Assembly: GCA_007258455.2 (NCBI GenBank) | Contig: VDFB02254991.1 | Location: 310,001 to 374,000, forward strand | DNA: 64,000 bases | Source: Sequoia sempervirens | Taxonomy: Eukaryota; Streptophyta; Pinopsida; Cupressales; Cupressaceae | Direction: 5' to 3' | Part shown: piece after piece, positions 34,950 to 47,335 of the stretch | How positions within the stretch are numbered: the first letter of the stretch is position 1 | How the letters are laid out: each line of letters opens with the position of its first letter | Notes under the pieces: generated by a model | Told to the model about the DNA's origin: nothing | Seen by the model: the letters and a program-made list of their open reading frames with translations, nothing else | Databases searched by the model: none | Program-made: the position numbers and the translations under genes

Positions 34950-37865
34950 ACCAGTGCACTTAAATTTTGGTGGGTCCACACTCCATGGGAAGTAATCTTG
35001 CCAACCCTTGTGGCTTTAATGAGTGAGCATCTTCAAGGTGGGAGCTGGCGTGAAAGGGTCTAGATCATACTGCATCTTTACCCTCACTCTCCACCGTCGA
35101 TCTTGTTTTTCCCTCTTTTGTTTACCCTAATCTCTTTGTCATTCACTTTGCAATTCTTCATTTGATCATGGCAGAAATACCTAGCCATGTCAGCTCCATC
35201 TCCAATCCTCCATTCATTGCATTTGATTGAAAGATGCTAAATAGATTTCAACGCCTTCATTTGGGTGTCTAGGCTGCATTTTGGAATTCTTTGAGATCGT
35301 ATTGAAAGTGCATGGAATTTCATGGTGTAATCCCCTCCATTGTGGTTTCCTACAACTATTGACTGTATTTTCTTAAAAAGTATATAAAGACTTTTCAACA
35401 AATGATACGCCATTCCTTCATGAGCATAATAGCTGCGCTGCCCTCCATAACTTGCATTTGCTTGAAAGTTTCTAAAGAATTTCACATATCTGCTTTATTT
35501 GGTGTGTTGCTAGCATGGGATCCCCTCTAAAATACATTGCCCTTTCAGGTTCTAAAACCTTCTCTCAAATCCTTAAAATGACCATTGCTTGGCTAGCATG
35601 CTGGCTTCCCTTGTCTTGAGAAATGGCCTTAAAAACCTCATCATGCAATTACATTTGCTTCAAAGTTTCTAAAGCCTTTACAACATGGTGCCAGCTTGAG
35701 AGGGAAAGAACCTTTGAAGGCTACCAAATTCATTTGCTTGAATTTTTTCAAGATCTTTCAATAGATCTACTTTATGCATTGGTTGGGCACGATATTTGGT
35801 ATCTTCCCAGCTGCATTTACTTGAAAGCTTCAAGATACATTTCAACAAATTAATTTTTTGTGTAATCTCATTGTGTGCACAAACTACCCTGCTCAATGCT
35901 TTTAGGCTTAATACAAACTATGGAGACAAAGACATTTTATATCAACTTCCTTATTTACTGTGTGCATAAATTCATTCATCCTCTTATGCACATATTGCAT
36001 CCTTCAACTGGCATGGGCCTGAACACAATCCCATTTGCATTTTCTTTAAAGTTTCTAAAATCTTTTACAGTCCACTCTAGCGTATACTGTAATCATGGCA
36101 TTCCTTTTTACATTGCTTTAATGAATGCTCATTTTGTCTCCCTGCGCGCATTTTGTCCACAACCAACTTGAAACCCCTATCAAGCAAGCTGCATGCCTTC
36201 TAGCAATGTAGCATTTGCTAAAAGGTTTCTAAAGAATTTTCAACACAAACATTTGTTCTTGTGCATGTTCTATATGCTTTGGATGATGGCCACACCCCTT
36301 GACCTTTTCAAATGGTGTGGAATATGCCCTCTACTCATTTCAACGCCATTGGTTTGTTTCCTAAACATTGCTCAAAACTTAAGGTGTTGTAACAATGCTT
36401 GCTTCAAATTTAATGACCCCAGAGCTGAATTTGTGCATAGGCACCAACTATTGTGTTTTGGAGCTTGTGAAATAGATATCCTCATCTTCTAATTAATAGA
36501 AGAAAACCATCTCTTTGTAGCCTTTCATGATAGCTTTGTAACAGTTACACATGCAACCTTTATAATTGACCTTGAATGCAACATTATATGGCAAGTAGTT
36601 GCATTATGTTCATCACAATCAACATGATTCTCATGAAAATATGTAGTACTTTAATGCACCAAGTCACTTGCAAGTTCAAAATTTGATCCTCAATGTTGCC
36701 CATTAGTACCCTACACTAACTAGCATTTGCAAAAGAGGGTTAGTCTTCATTCATTTAATAGGAAAAATGTTATGAATGTAAACGATGAAACTTTCATATG
36801 GCTACCCCTAATAGTGAAATTTATGATTCATGTCCTTCATACTCAAAGTGTCCTTCAGCAAGAGCATGTTGGGTCCCCATGTGGGCCCGACTAAAAAAAA
36901 ATATTTTCAAACTTTTCTCCCTAAACTGGTCTGGGATAACTTCTGAGCGCTTTTGAAGTGAAAAAATGAACTGGGTTTCCATTAAAATCTGCTTTCTGAC
37001 CTTTTGGAAAATGGTGAAAACTAGCCAAGTTGGCTCTGGAATCTGCCTGAAAAACTAGGCAAATGACCTCTTAAAGTCACAAAAACTTGCAGGCATGTAG
37101 AAATCCGGTCTAAGAATGGAGTACAAAAGATGGCTTGGAGAAAAAGACCATGAGGAAAAAATTATTCACTGTCAAAGTTGATCAGTTGAAATTTTTGTAA
37201 CAACAGTCTGTTCAGAACCAATTAAAACTCATCAAATCACCTCGTTGAAAAATACCAATTCAACTTTTGGCGAGCTACCACTGGACACAATAGCTCATTT
37301 TGGTGTAGTGAGAACGTGTACTAGAGGGATTAACTTGAATCATCAACCATCACAAGATATTGACATTCAAAGTTGACCTTTCAGAAAAGTTTCAGAAAAT
37401 GTAGGTGCAAAACTAAATAAATTGCATTTGGTTTTGACCTAGTAAAAATAGCAAATCAGCTCATGAAACTATGAAGCCTAACATGGGAGTTCATCTAGGC
37501 ATGGATAACTGAGAGAAAAAATTATTTTGACATGACAGTCATCCGGTTGCAAAATTCAAGCTCAAATAGGAGGCAACTTTGCAAAATTGGAAGTTTGCGA
37601 ACAATAGAAAAGTGCCAAAACCCTCCAACTTCACATTTCAAAACCTTGTCTAAACTCATCATGGGAGGCTGAAAATTGAAATGCCTTCTCATATAGGGCA
37701 CATGAGTGAGATTACAAATTGGTTTTGCACGAAAATCAATACGCTCCAAATTACGAGCCTCCAAAGTAGGTCATTTAGGTAGATTTGTCAGGTGCACTTC
37801 TGAAAGTGCAAAGGAATTTTTTTGAAATGGGCATCTCAAATTTGCAAAATTTGAGAGTGCCATCA
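34950..37865 (-). repeat. C left (3') LTR, inner part
   Basis: It continues C's LTR after D and aligns with 43255-46166. It contains about eight degenerate copies of CATTTGCTTGAAAGTTTCTAAAG between 35217 and 36240. It ends GAGAGTGCCATCA, matching the C terminus GAGAGTTCCATCA at 46166. Confidence 0.82.
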
Positions 37866-38372
37866 GTGGCTCCAACTGGGGATGTATGCCCCCTATGGGC
37901 ATAGCAAGATTCCAAATCTCTTGGGAGTAAACCAAATTTTGAGTCCATTAGGTGCCCTCAAACTACTCCTTTATTCAACTTCATCTAGTGACCCCAGGAC
38001 ACCAAATGAAAAATGGGAGTCAACATTTACCTCTATCAAACACTCTATTCTCTGTTGTTTTCCATAAGCCAAATCTGAAAACATTGGCATGAACTGCCCA
38101 CAAACTAGCTTGGTCATTGACATGTCCCACTATATCACTGTGCTTTCCAATGCCACCAACAATTCTGGCAGTTAGCAACATGCAATCAAACACTAACTAG
38201 AATTCATAATCATTGTGACATTTTGCATTGGCTAGCTATCATCATGTTCCATTAAATGCTCACTCTCTTGAATTGAGAAATAGAAGCATTCATAGTCCAT
38301 TTGATCTTTGACGTCACAAACCTTAACATCCAAATCAGCTTGCACATAAAACTAAAAGCTCTCATAAACAAC
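37866..38372 (-). other. C 3' internal region, no gene
   Basis: No coding frame. Directly inside the LTR, plus-strand TGGCTCCAACTGGGGA (37867-37882) resembles an Arg-type primer site, although the gag on the other strand makes this the downstream end of the element. No clean polypurine tract is seen on the minus strand. Confidence 0.5.
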
Positions 38373-40987
38373 CTATTGTGTGTCACACAAATCATCTTGG
38401 CATATGTCAAAGATAAAAGATGCATATTCTGGAGCATCCTTATATGGATCACTACAACATGGGCACATCTTTTGATATTTCGATTCAGGTGCATCAGAAC
38501 ATACCATGGTATCATAGAAACATGGATCAGATGCAACATTAACATCTAGGGAATGAGTAAATGCATTTATCTCAGGTTTGAGAACATATTCTGATGCATT
38601 CTTCTCATCATCATTCGACTCAATGTGAAATACCTCAAGAGTAGGCTCAAGCAATTCAATATCAACAAGAATAGCATAAGGATAGCCATGTGTATTAGTA
38701 ACATCATGCGCAATATTAGTTGATATGTGTGCTGACTCAAAAGTGAAAGGTTCATTGCTAACTGAAAACTCCTCATTAGCAATAGAACTAGGATCTTCAT
38801 TATCTTTCACATAAATTCCTTTTACATAGGATGGAAACATATCCATGTGCACACTCTGAAGATAAGGAGCATCAAACAAAAAGCAACTGTACTCAACTTC
38901 ACACTCATCAACATGAGATTCACCATTATTCTCATTTCTCAGCTGCTCTATACATGGATCAAGTGTTTTTGTAGTATCAACACAATCTACAACTTTATTG
39001 TCATATGAATCAATAATCTTTTCAATATCAATGGGTAATGATATTGATTCAAGATCCATGTACATGTCACAATATGCCACTTGATTATTCCAAAAGAAAT
39101 CTATGATTTCATCATCATTCTCTTCATGTATCACAAACATCTCCATCTTTGTTTCATGCAAACAATCATGAAGAGTAGGGGCATAAGAACACTTATCAAC
39201 ATCTTCATCATATTCAACATTATGTTTTGAGTCAATATATTGATCATACACATATTTGTCTTCAAACTCTGCATCACTCTCACAATGAACATGCTCCATT
39301 GATTTGAATCCAAATTACATTCCATGTATTCACCAAATGTAATTTTTTCCTTCACTTGTGGACAAGTGACTTAACGAGCATCTATATCATTGCATTCTTC
39401 AAGGGAGGAATATGCTTCCATATCAACCTCAAAAAAGCAATCACAATCTTCAGAGAAGCAATCAGAGCTATCAAACTCATCATGATTTTCATCACAAGAA
39501 AAATCCTCACTACATAAACCATGCTCAAAATCTTCAGAATAAATACTTGAGCTTGCACTTCTAGGATCATAATCACTAGTTTGTAATGAAAAATCAGCAA
39601 CAAATGCATTGTAATTGCTTATCACATCATGACATGGAGTAACACCCGATGTATCATTTACTTCTCCATCATCTGAGATATCACAAGAGAAGAATTCTTT
39701 CATATCTACTTTGTTATCATCCCATGTGTCTTCATCTTCCTCACTATTGCAAGGATTTGCACATGTGCTGATTGTGAGTTTATTACAATGTTCATCCTCT
39801 GACATATTCTTTACACTTATTTTCACTGTTCTCTGGTTCTCTTCAAGAAGACAACTATTGTCTCCATTTTGAGAATTCACACTTTGTTCATAACCAAACT
39901 TGGTTGATTCTATGATCTTTATCCAATCAAGAACTTGATCAAAGTTATGGGGCTTCAATTCCTCTAGCAAAGTACTTAGCCTAGATTCATAAATCTCACA
40001 AAAAAAATTAATGCACACATAATTCTCAGGTCTAAAATCTTTGGGAACTTCTATCAAAGCATCCAAAAATCTCAAAAACAACTTATATGGTGATTCTCCC
40101 TCTCCTCTCTTCATTTCATACAATTCTTGCACAAAAGACTTTTGATCAACAGTGCTCAAATTTTGTTGACATTCAACTTGGAGCTCACTATGATCTTCAT
40201 ACTTTGATGATGGAGAAATCACAGCAACAAAAGCATTGTAATATTGACATTCATTTCCATTATTTGATCCTTGAATTATATTTGCATGAGGTGTGTTGGG
40301 ATAACCAACACTTGCAACAACATACCCTTTCATCATTGAGTACTTCAAATTGTTCTCAATATCCATGACATTCTGATATGCCTGATGTAATGTGGCAGGC
40401 TCTTTATCCCTTAACAAGAAACTCATATTTTTGTCAAATGCACCAAGATACACAACCCAACACTCAGCCTCATCTGGTCTTATGTCTTCTGGAATTTCCC
40501 TTATTGCCTTTGTAAATCAAAGATTGAAAATAGGGACCAACTCATTTTCACTTATATGGATCTCCATAAATTTTTTCCTTACCACACTTGGATATACCCT
40601 TTCACCAAATTACTCAACAAATGTTGTCATAAACTGATTCCATGAAGCAATAGAACATGCTGGTAAATATGAGTACCAATCCCTAGCATCATCCTTCAAG
40701 GATTAAACAAAAAGCTACATAACAACATCCTCATGACTCACTTCATAATCCTCCATCACATCCATGAATTTTTGCAAATGTTTAGAGCCTGATCTGAAAT
40801 TTTCCCTGTGAATGAGGGAAAATACTTCCTAACATTCTTAGGAATCAAGTTCGGGAAACCTTTAATACCACTGAAAACCAATGGCATATACCTTTCAATA
40901 ACAAAATCCCTTTGAGGGCTTGGCAAAACTCATTTTCCTTGCATAATTTTACTTGATGTTTCACAGGGAAACCCTCTTGTATTCATA
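38373..40987 (-). pseudogene. C gag-like protein with duplicated capsid-type domain and acidic tail
   Basis: Reading on the minus strand from the ATG at 40987: RYMPLVFSGIKGFPN, then a frameshift near 40800, then a retrotransposon gag core (DDARDWYSYLPACSIASWNQF near 40680). The capsid C-terminal part (40576-40339; REIPEDIRPDEAECW) is followed by a second related copy (40141-39899; IEVPKDFRPENYVC). After it comes a very acidic Asp/Glu/Ser-rich tail with YNAFVA twice, broken by a TAA near 39371 and a frameshift near 39290, ending at 38373. No zinc knuckle, protease or RT is seen. It probably once encoded a packaging protein. The tail matches no family I know. Confidence 0.72.
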
Positions 40988-41599
40988 TTCAATCATTACT
41001 AACTTCATACATGGTTATCAATTAGATCATTTACTAATCCAACCATGATTCTAAAACATAGATTGAATATTTATGCCTGAAAGCTTTCTTAGAGGCATAA
41101 TTCAAAAATAAGCATACTTCTAAAATCATTACATGTTACACATCAAAAGTATGAAAATAATTACTATTATTCCATGTCTTAATGCAATTTCATCTAACAG
41201 GGAACCATTTGTGATCTCAAGTCTTGAAAAATTATCATAAAATTTTGTCAAATAGAATAATGATTGCTCTAGATTTATGAGAATACCTGGAAATTCACAA
41301 CAGCTGTTAATATTTCTTCCTGACTGCAAAGTCTACAAATCTAGAAATATTCTTCACAATTCAACTGGTTCTTTGGATAGAGTCACACCTCCTTTCACAG
41401 CGGAATAAACTTCAAAAGCATGAAGTTTTTTCAAGAGTAAATCATGTTCTGGGTCTTCTCCAACAACGGAGTCACACTCAATTCCCTTGATCTTTGCTGC
41501 AACAAATCTTTTCTAGCTTAAAGAACTCCTCAATTGTCTAAACAAAGATGTTTAGATACACCAAATGCTTGACTCTATGCAAATGGATATTTCTCTGCT
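40988..41599 (-). other. C leader region, no gene
   Basis: These are the 612 bases between the primer site and the gag start in element orientation. No recognisable frame is present. Confidence 0.55.
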
Positions 41600-41619
41600 T
41601 CTCCCCAACAGAGTTTCCA
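41600..41619 (-). other. C decayed primer-binding site (tRNA-Arg type)
   Basis: On the minus strand TGGAAACTCTGTTGGGGAGA starts three bases inside the right LTR. It resembles the TGGCGACTC...TGGGGA site of Tat/Ogre-type elements with two changes in the first six bases. It supports minus-strand orientation of C. Confidence 0.6.
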
Positions 41620-41622
41620 TTC

Positions 41623-44600
41623 TGTTCGTTCTCAAAATCAACAGATCAATTGAATCCTAAAGACTTGCCAAATTCCTATGTTCAAATTCAAAGGTGGATT
41701 TGGCCAACTAACATGAAATGGAATTAACACACATTTCCCCTACACTTCAAGCTCTATAGGACCTAGGGGGTGACCCTTTAGCAACATCTAAAGATATAGA
41801 CACACAATTAACATGATATTGCTCAACAAATGATACTCTCACAGAATTATGGTAAGAAACACAAAATATCACTCAACATTGGAAAGACATTGAGTGAATT
41901 TCATAAACTAGCATGGAGAACATGGCAAATGCAAATACTAAAAAAATAGAATTGAAATGGTTTATGATTTAAAGATTTGGGACCAAACTGAAAATAAAAT
42001 AAGCATAATAATTGACTAGTGCCAAGAAATGGGCTATGGAGTCATATAACCATCATTTCATCCTACAATATTGAACATGTTATGAAGATCTTTGCAAATA
42101 TTATCAAATTTTGACAACAAGACCACTGAAGATTTATTTGCTAACTATTCTTACAAATCCACCTGAAACACAATACTATTGGCACATTTTTTGAAGAAAT
42201 TACACCATCCCCTGAACAATAGGAAATAATAAATGCAACGGATGTCTATTAAAGCAATTACATCATTCAGAAAATAGAAGGAAACAACTATTGCAACTCA
42301 AATGTAGCAATTATGCATGAAAAAAATTAGATAATATTTTATTATTGAATCTGAAAGAGCATTACACTTCAACTATGGAGACAATCAACAAATAAAATAA
42401 ACATGAAAGTATAATTAAGAACATAGACACTTTCAGATTAGTGACTCAATTATAATTCATTAGGTAACTTTACAATTCTAAGTAGAGATTCTACCTGACT
42501 TGCAGAGCTTTCAGAAATTGGAACCCCCACAAAGTGAGAGAAGAAGAGAATAAAAAGGAAACCAAAAACTCAAGAAGAAAATATGTTGAAGGCATCTGGA
42601 AGCAACATCCACCATTAATTAGCAACAAGCAAAGCCTATATCATCTCTCCTCTTCGCAACATATTTTTCCTCTCAAATATGCCTTTGTCCAAGTTGTCAA
42701 GAAACTGAAAAAATTCTCCATGTGAGGAAATCCATTTATTACCCAGCTATTGGAAAATATTTGCTTTCCCGTGAAAACTGCCTTTATTTCCCCTATTTCA
42801 TTTTGCACTTGAAAATATCTTTGCTTGCCAAAATATGTTATCTCTCCTTTTATTTTTATCTTGCAGATGAAAACAATCCTTTCCTTTGTGAAAACAATTT
42901 TTCTATGTTTCTGCCTTTTACTTACTATGGATGTATATAATGTTTTAAATATTTTATTTAAAACACACACTCTAAGCCTTGGTTTCACTTCAAAAGTGAA
43001 AAGATTTAAAATTTATCGAACAAAAGATTTTATCAGAGCTTTTCCTCTCCTCTCCATATTTTATCTTGCACCTTCATTGGAAATATTCACCTTTTCAATA
43101 AAATAAAGCCTCATTTAAAACACTATTGTTGGGCCAATAAGAAGCTTCACCCTTTTTATATTTTACCATTGTTTTAAATTAAAAACATTGTAAAATATTT
43201 TTAAAAAATAAAAGCTTTTAAGATATAAAACCATCAGTGTCTTCATAAAGGTATACCCATGCACTTAAATTTTGGTGGGCCCACACTCCGCAGGAACTAA
43301 TCTTGCCAACCCTGTGGCTTTAATGAGTGAGCATCTTCAAGGTGCAAGCTAGTAGGGAAGGGTCCAGATCATGTTGCATTTTTACCCTCACTCTCCACCG
43401 TCAATCTTGTTTTTCCCTCTTTTGTTTACCCTAATCTCTTTGTCATTCACTCTGCAATTCTTCATTTGATCATGGTGACAATACTCGACCATGGAAGCTC
43501 CATCTGCAATCCTCCATTCACTGCATTTTAATGAAAGTTACTAAAGAGTTTTCAATGCCTTCATTTGGGTGTCCAGGCTACATTCTGGCATTCTTTGAGA
43601 TCATATTGAAAGCGCATGGCATTTCATGGTGGAATCCCCTTCATCATGGTTTCCTACAACTGCTGACTATATTTGCTTAAAAAGTCTCTAAAGACTTTTC
43701 AAAAAATGATATGCCATTCCTTCATGACCATTATAGATGTGTTGCCCTCCATAACTTGCATTTGCTTGAAAGTTTCTAAAGACTTTCACATATCTACTTT
43801 ATTTGGTGCATTGCTAGCGTGGGCTCCCCTCCAAAATGTGTTTCCCTTTCAGCTTCTAAAACTTGCTCTCAAATCCTTAAAATGACCATTGCTTGGCCAG
43901 TATGTTGGCTTCCCCTATCCAAAGAAATGGCCTTAACAACCTCATCATGCAATTATGTTTGCTTGAAAGTTTCTAAATCCTTTACAACATGGCATGGGCT
44001 TGAGAGGGAAAGAGCCTTTGAAGGTTGCCAAATGCATTTGCTTGGAAGTTTTCAAGATTTTTCAATAGATCTACTTTATGCATTGGTTGGGCGTGGTATT
44101 TGGTATCCTCTTAGCTGCGTTTACTTCAAAATTTCAAGATACATTTCAACAAATTCATTTTTTCCGTAACATCATTGCATGCACAAACTGCCCTGCTCAC
44201 AATGCTTTCAGGCTTAATGCAAACTATGGAGACAAAGGCATTTTATAGCAGCTACCTTGTTTACTATGCACAAATTCCTTCATCCTCTTATTTTCATATT
44301 GCATCCTTCAACTGGCACGAGCCTGAACATAATTCCAGTTACATTTACTTTAAATTTTCTAAAATCTTTTACAGTCCACTTTAGCGTATGTTGTAATCAT
44401 GGTGTGCCTTTTTACACTGCTTTAATGAATGCTCATTTTTTCTCCTTGTGCGCATTCTATCCACAAGAAACTTGAAACCCCTATCAAGCAGGCCACATGC
44501 CTTCTAGCAATGTAGCATTTGCTAAAAGGTTTCTAAAGCATTTTCAACACACACATTTGTTCTTGTGCATGTTATGTGTGCTTTGAATGATGGCCACACC

Positions 44601-46166
44601 CCTTGACCTTTTCAAATGGTGTGGAATCTACCCTCTACTCATTTCAACTCCATTGGTTTGTTGCCTAAACATTTCTCAAAACTTACGGTGTTGCAAGGAT
44701 GCTTGCTTCAACTTTAATGACCCCAGAGCTGAATTTGTGCATAGGCACCAATTGTTGTGTTCTAGAGCTTGTGAAACATATCTCCTCCTCTTCTAATTAA
44801 TAGAAGAAAACCATCTCTTTGTAACCTTTCATGATAGCTTTGTAACACTTACACATGCAACCTTTATAATTGACCTTGAATGCAACATTATATGGCAAGT
44901 AGTTGCATTATGTTCATCACAATCAACATGATTCTCGTGAAAACATGCATTACTTTAATGCACCAAGTCACTTGCGAGTTAAAAATTTGATCCTCAGTGT
45001 TGCCCATTAGTACCCTACACTAACTAGCATTTGCAAAAGAGGGTTAGTCTTCATACATTCAATAGCCAAAATGTTATGAATGTAAATGATGAAACTTCCA
45101 TATGGCTACTCCTAATAGTGGAATTTAAGATTCATGTCCTTCATACTCAAAGTGTCCTTCAGTAAGAGCATGTTGGGTCCCCATGTGGGCCCGGCTAAAA
45201 AATAAATAAATTTCAAACAACTTTTCTCCCTAAATTTGTCTGGGACAACTTCTAAGTGCTTTTGAAGTGAAAACATGAAATGGGTTTCCATTAAAATATA
45301 CTTTTTGACCTTTTGTAAAATGGTGAAAACTGGCCAAGTTGGCTTTGGAATCGGCCTACAAAACTAGGAAAACGACCTCCTGAAGTCATGAAAACTTGTA
45401 GGCATGTAGACATCTAGTCGAAGAATGGAGTGCAAATTATGACTCAAAGAAAAAGATCATAAGGAAAAATTTATTCACTGTCAAAATTGATCAGTTGAAC
45501 TTTCTGCAACTTGTTCAAAACCAATTAAAATTGATCAAATCACCTCGTTGAAAAAATACCAAATCAACTCTTGGTGAGCTGCCACTAGACACAATAGCTC
45601 ATTTTGTTGTAGTAAGCATGTGTGCAAGAGGTATTAGCTTGAATCGTCAACCATCACAAGATATTGACGGTCAAAGTTGACCTCTCATAAAGGTTTCAAA
45701 AAATGTAGGTGCAAAACTGAATAAACTGCATTTGGTTGACCTCGTAAAAACAACAAATCAGCTCATGAAACTATGAAAATTGACATGGTATTTCATCTAG
45801 GCATGGAGAATTGAGAGAAAAAATAATTTTTGACATAAGTCATCTGGTTGCAAAATGCAAGCTCAAATGAGAGGCAACTTTGCAAAACTGAAAGTTTGCA
45901 AACAATAGAAAAGTGCCAAAACCCTCCAGCTTCGCTTTTCGAAACCCTATCTAAACTCATCATGGGAGGCTGAAAATTGACATGGCTTCTCATATAGGAA
46001 ACATGAGTGAGCTTGTAGATGGGTTTTGCATGAAAATCAATGCGCTCCAAATTACGAACCTCCAAAGTAGGTCATCTAGGTAGATTTTTTAGGTGCACTT
46101 GTGAAAGTGCGAAGGAATTTTTTTGAAATGGGCATCTCAAATTTTCAAAATTTGAGAGTTCCATCA
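41623..46166 (-). repeat. C right (5') LTR (4.54 kb)
   Basis: TGTTCGTTCTC...TTCCATCA, the uninterrupted LTR copy. It preserves the empty site for D at 43250-43254 and the same CATTTGCTTGAAAG repeats (about 43520-44560). Plus-strand open frames share a LKVSK-type repeat with the left LTR but have no known homologue. Confidence 0.85.
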
Positions 46167-46171
46167 TGCTC

Positions 46172-47335
46172 TAAATGAGGTTAAGAGTTTGAAGAAGAAG
46201 AATGAAGAAAACAAGTTGCATGCACAAAAGGAAATAGAAAGACTAACTAAAAATCTTGAAGAATCTGATAAAATGTTAGTTTGTTTGAAGACACAAATGG
46301 AACAAGCTAAAAGAGTAAGATATGTAGTTTAGATTGAATTGCAGTCCAAATCAAATGAATGCATAAAATTGGAAGAATAAATAGTGACCTTGAGAAATAA
46401 CTAGAAAAATCCAAGGAGCATATTGATAAAGGCTTGATGTTGAAAGGTGGCTCTAAGATGTTAAATAGGTTGATCAAATCACAAAATCCATCCAAACAGA
46501 GGTCAAGACCAAGAGTAAATATCAACCTTGGTTGTGAGAAAGGAGAGAGCTCTTCTACTTCTACAAGAGTACTTGACAGACTTAGAGCAGAAGAAGGATG
46601 TTGTACAAAGGAAGATAAAGTCTGCACAAGTTGTACCGAGGAAAATGCCTCTAGAGATGAAAGATCGGGAAGAGGGACTGCTGAGGTGAAGAAAGCTAAA
46701 GAAGAAAATAGACCTATTGCAAACAATGGAAGAACAACCATTCAGTTTTTGATTATCAAAAGAAGATGACCACAACAGATAAGAAGATGGAGAAATCAGT
46801 CCCTAAAAATTCAAAAAAGAAGCAACATATTAAGGGAGCTAGCACAGAAATGGTTACAAGCATGAGATATATGAAGATGTCAAATAAAAGAAGACCACCT
46901 CATCCTACTCAAAGAAATGTTATGACTAGGCACTCATCATATTTTTATGGATATTGTTATGTCTATAGTCATTTTGGTCATAAGGCTAGTGAGTGTAGAG
47001 TTTCACCTATAAGGAGCATAAAACTTGTAAAAGGAAATTCATTTGCTCCTATTGTAGCTATGAATATAGTGTGCTACAATTGTAATAATTTTGGCCACAT
47101 AGCTAAGAAATGTAGATTGAACCATGCAAGACTAGTAGCACATTATAAATGGAAGAAGAGTATGTTCCCCAAAGTGAATAATATTTCACATACTCTTGAA
47201 AAGAAGGCTAATCAGATAGAGAAAAGAACAAAGAAGTTATGGAAAGAGAAATACCGGCAGGAAACACTCCATATGGCTACTTCTGCCTTACATCACTATT
47301 TTTTAGTGATGGGGCATGAGTCCAGGGGGAGCTAA
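46172..47335 (+). pseudogene. A gag, C-terminal part with two zinc knuckles
   Basis: It resumes the gag frame interrupted at 20696. First comes a Lys/Glu-rich predicted coiled coil (about 46172-46320), then basic, Ser/Arg/Lys-rich sequence. Two zinc-knuckle motifs follow: CYVYSHFGHKASEC near 46955, whose second Cys is Tyr, and CYNCNNFGHIAKKC near 47072, intact. The C-terminus is basic. Stops and frame changes lie in 46330-46770. The protein would package element RNA; this copy is broken. Confidence 0.75.

Larger units (their letters stand above)
20697..46166 (-). mobile_element. C: gag-only long-LTR element (TR-GAG/LARD-like), split by D
   Basis: C is flanked by TGCTC at 20692-20696 and 46167-46171. 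Its termini TGTCAATTC...TTCCATCA form long LTRs: the left is 20697-22105 plus 34950-37865 (split by D), the right is 41623-46166. The interior is only 3.76 kb and codes, on the minus strand, for a gag-like protein with a long acidic tail. No protease, RT or integrase is seen. Net of D the element is about 12.6 kb. Non-autonomous elements keeping gag alone are known as TR-GAGs; placing C there is inference. A decayed Arg-type primer site at the right supports minus-strand orientation. Confidence 0.82.
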
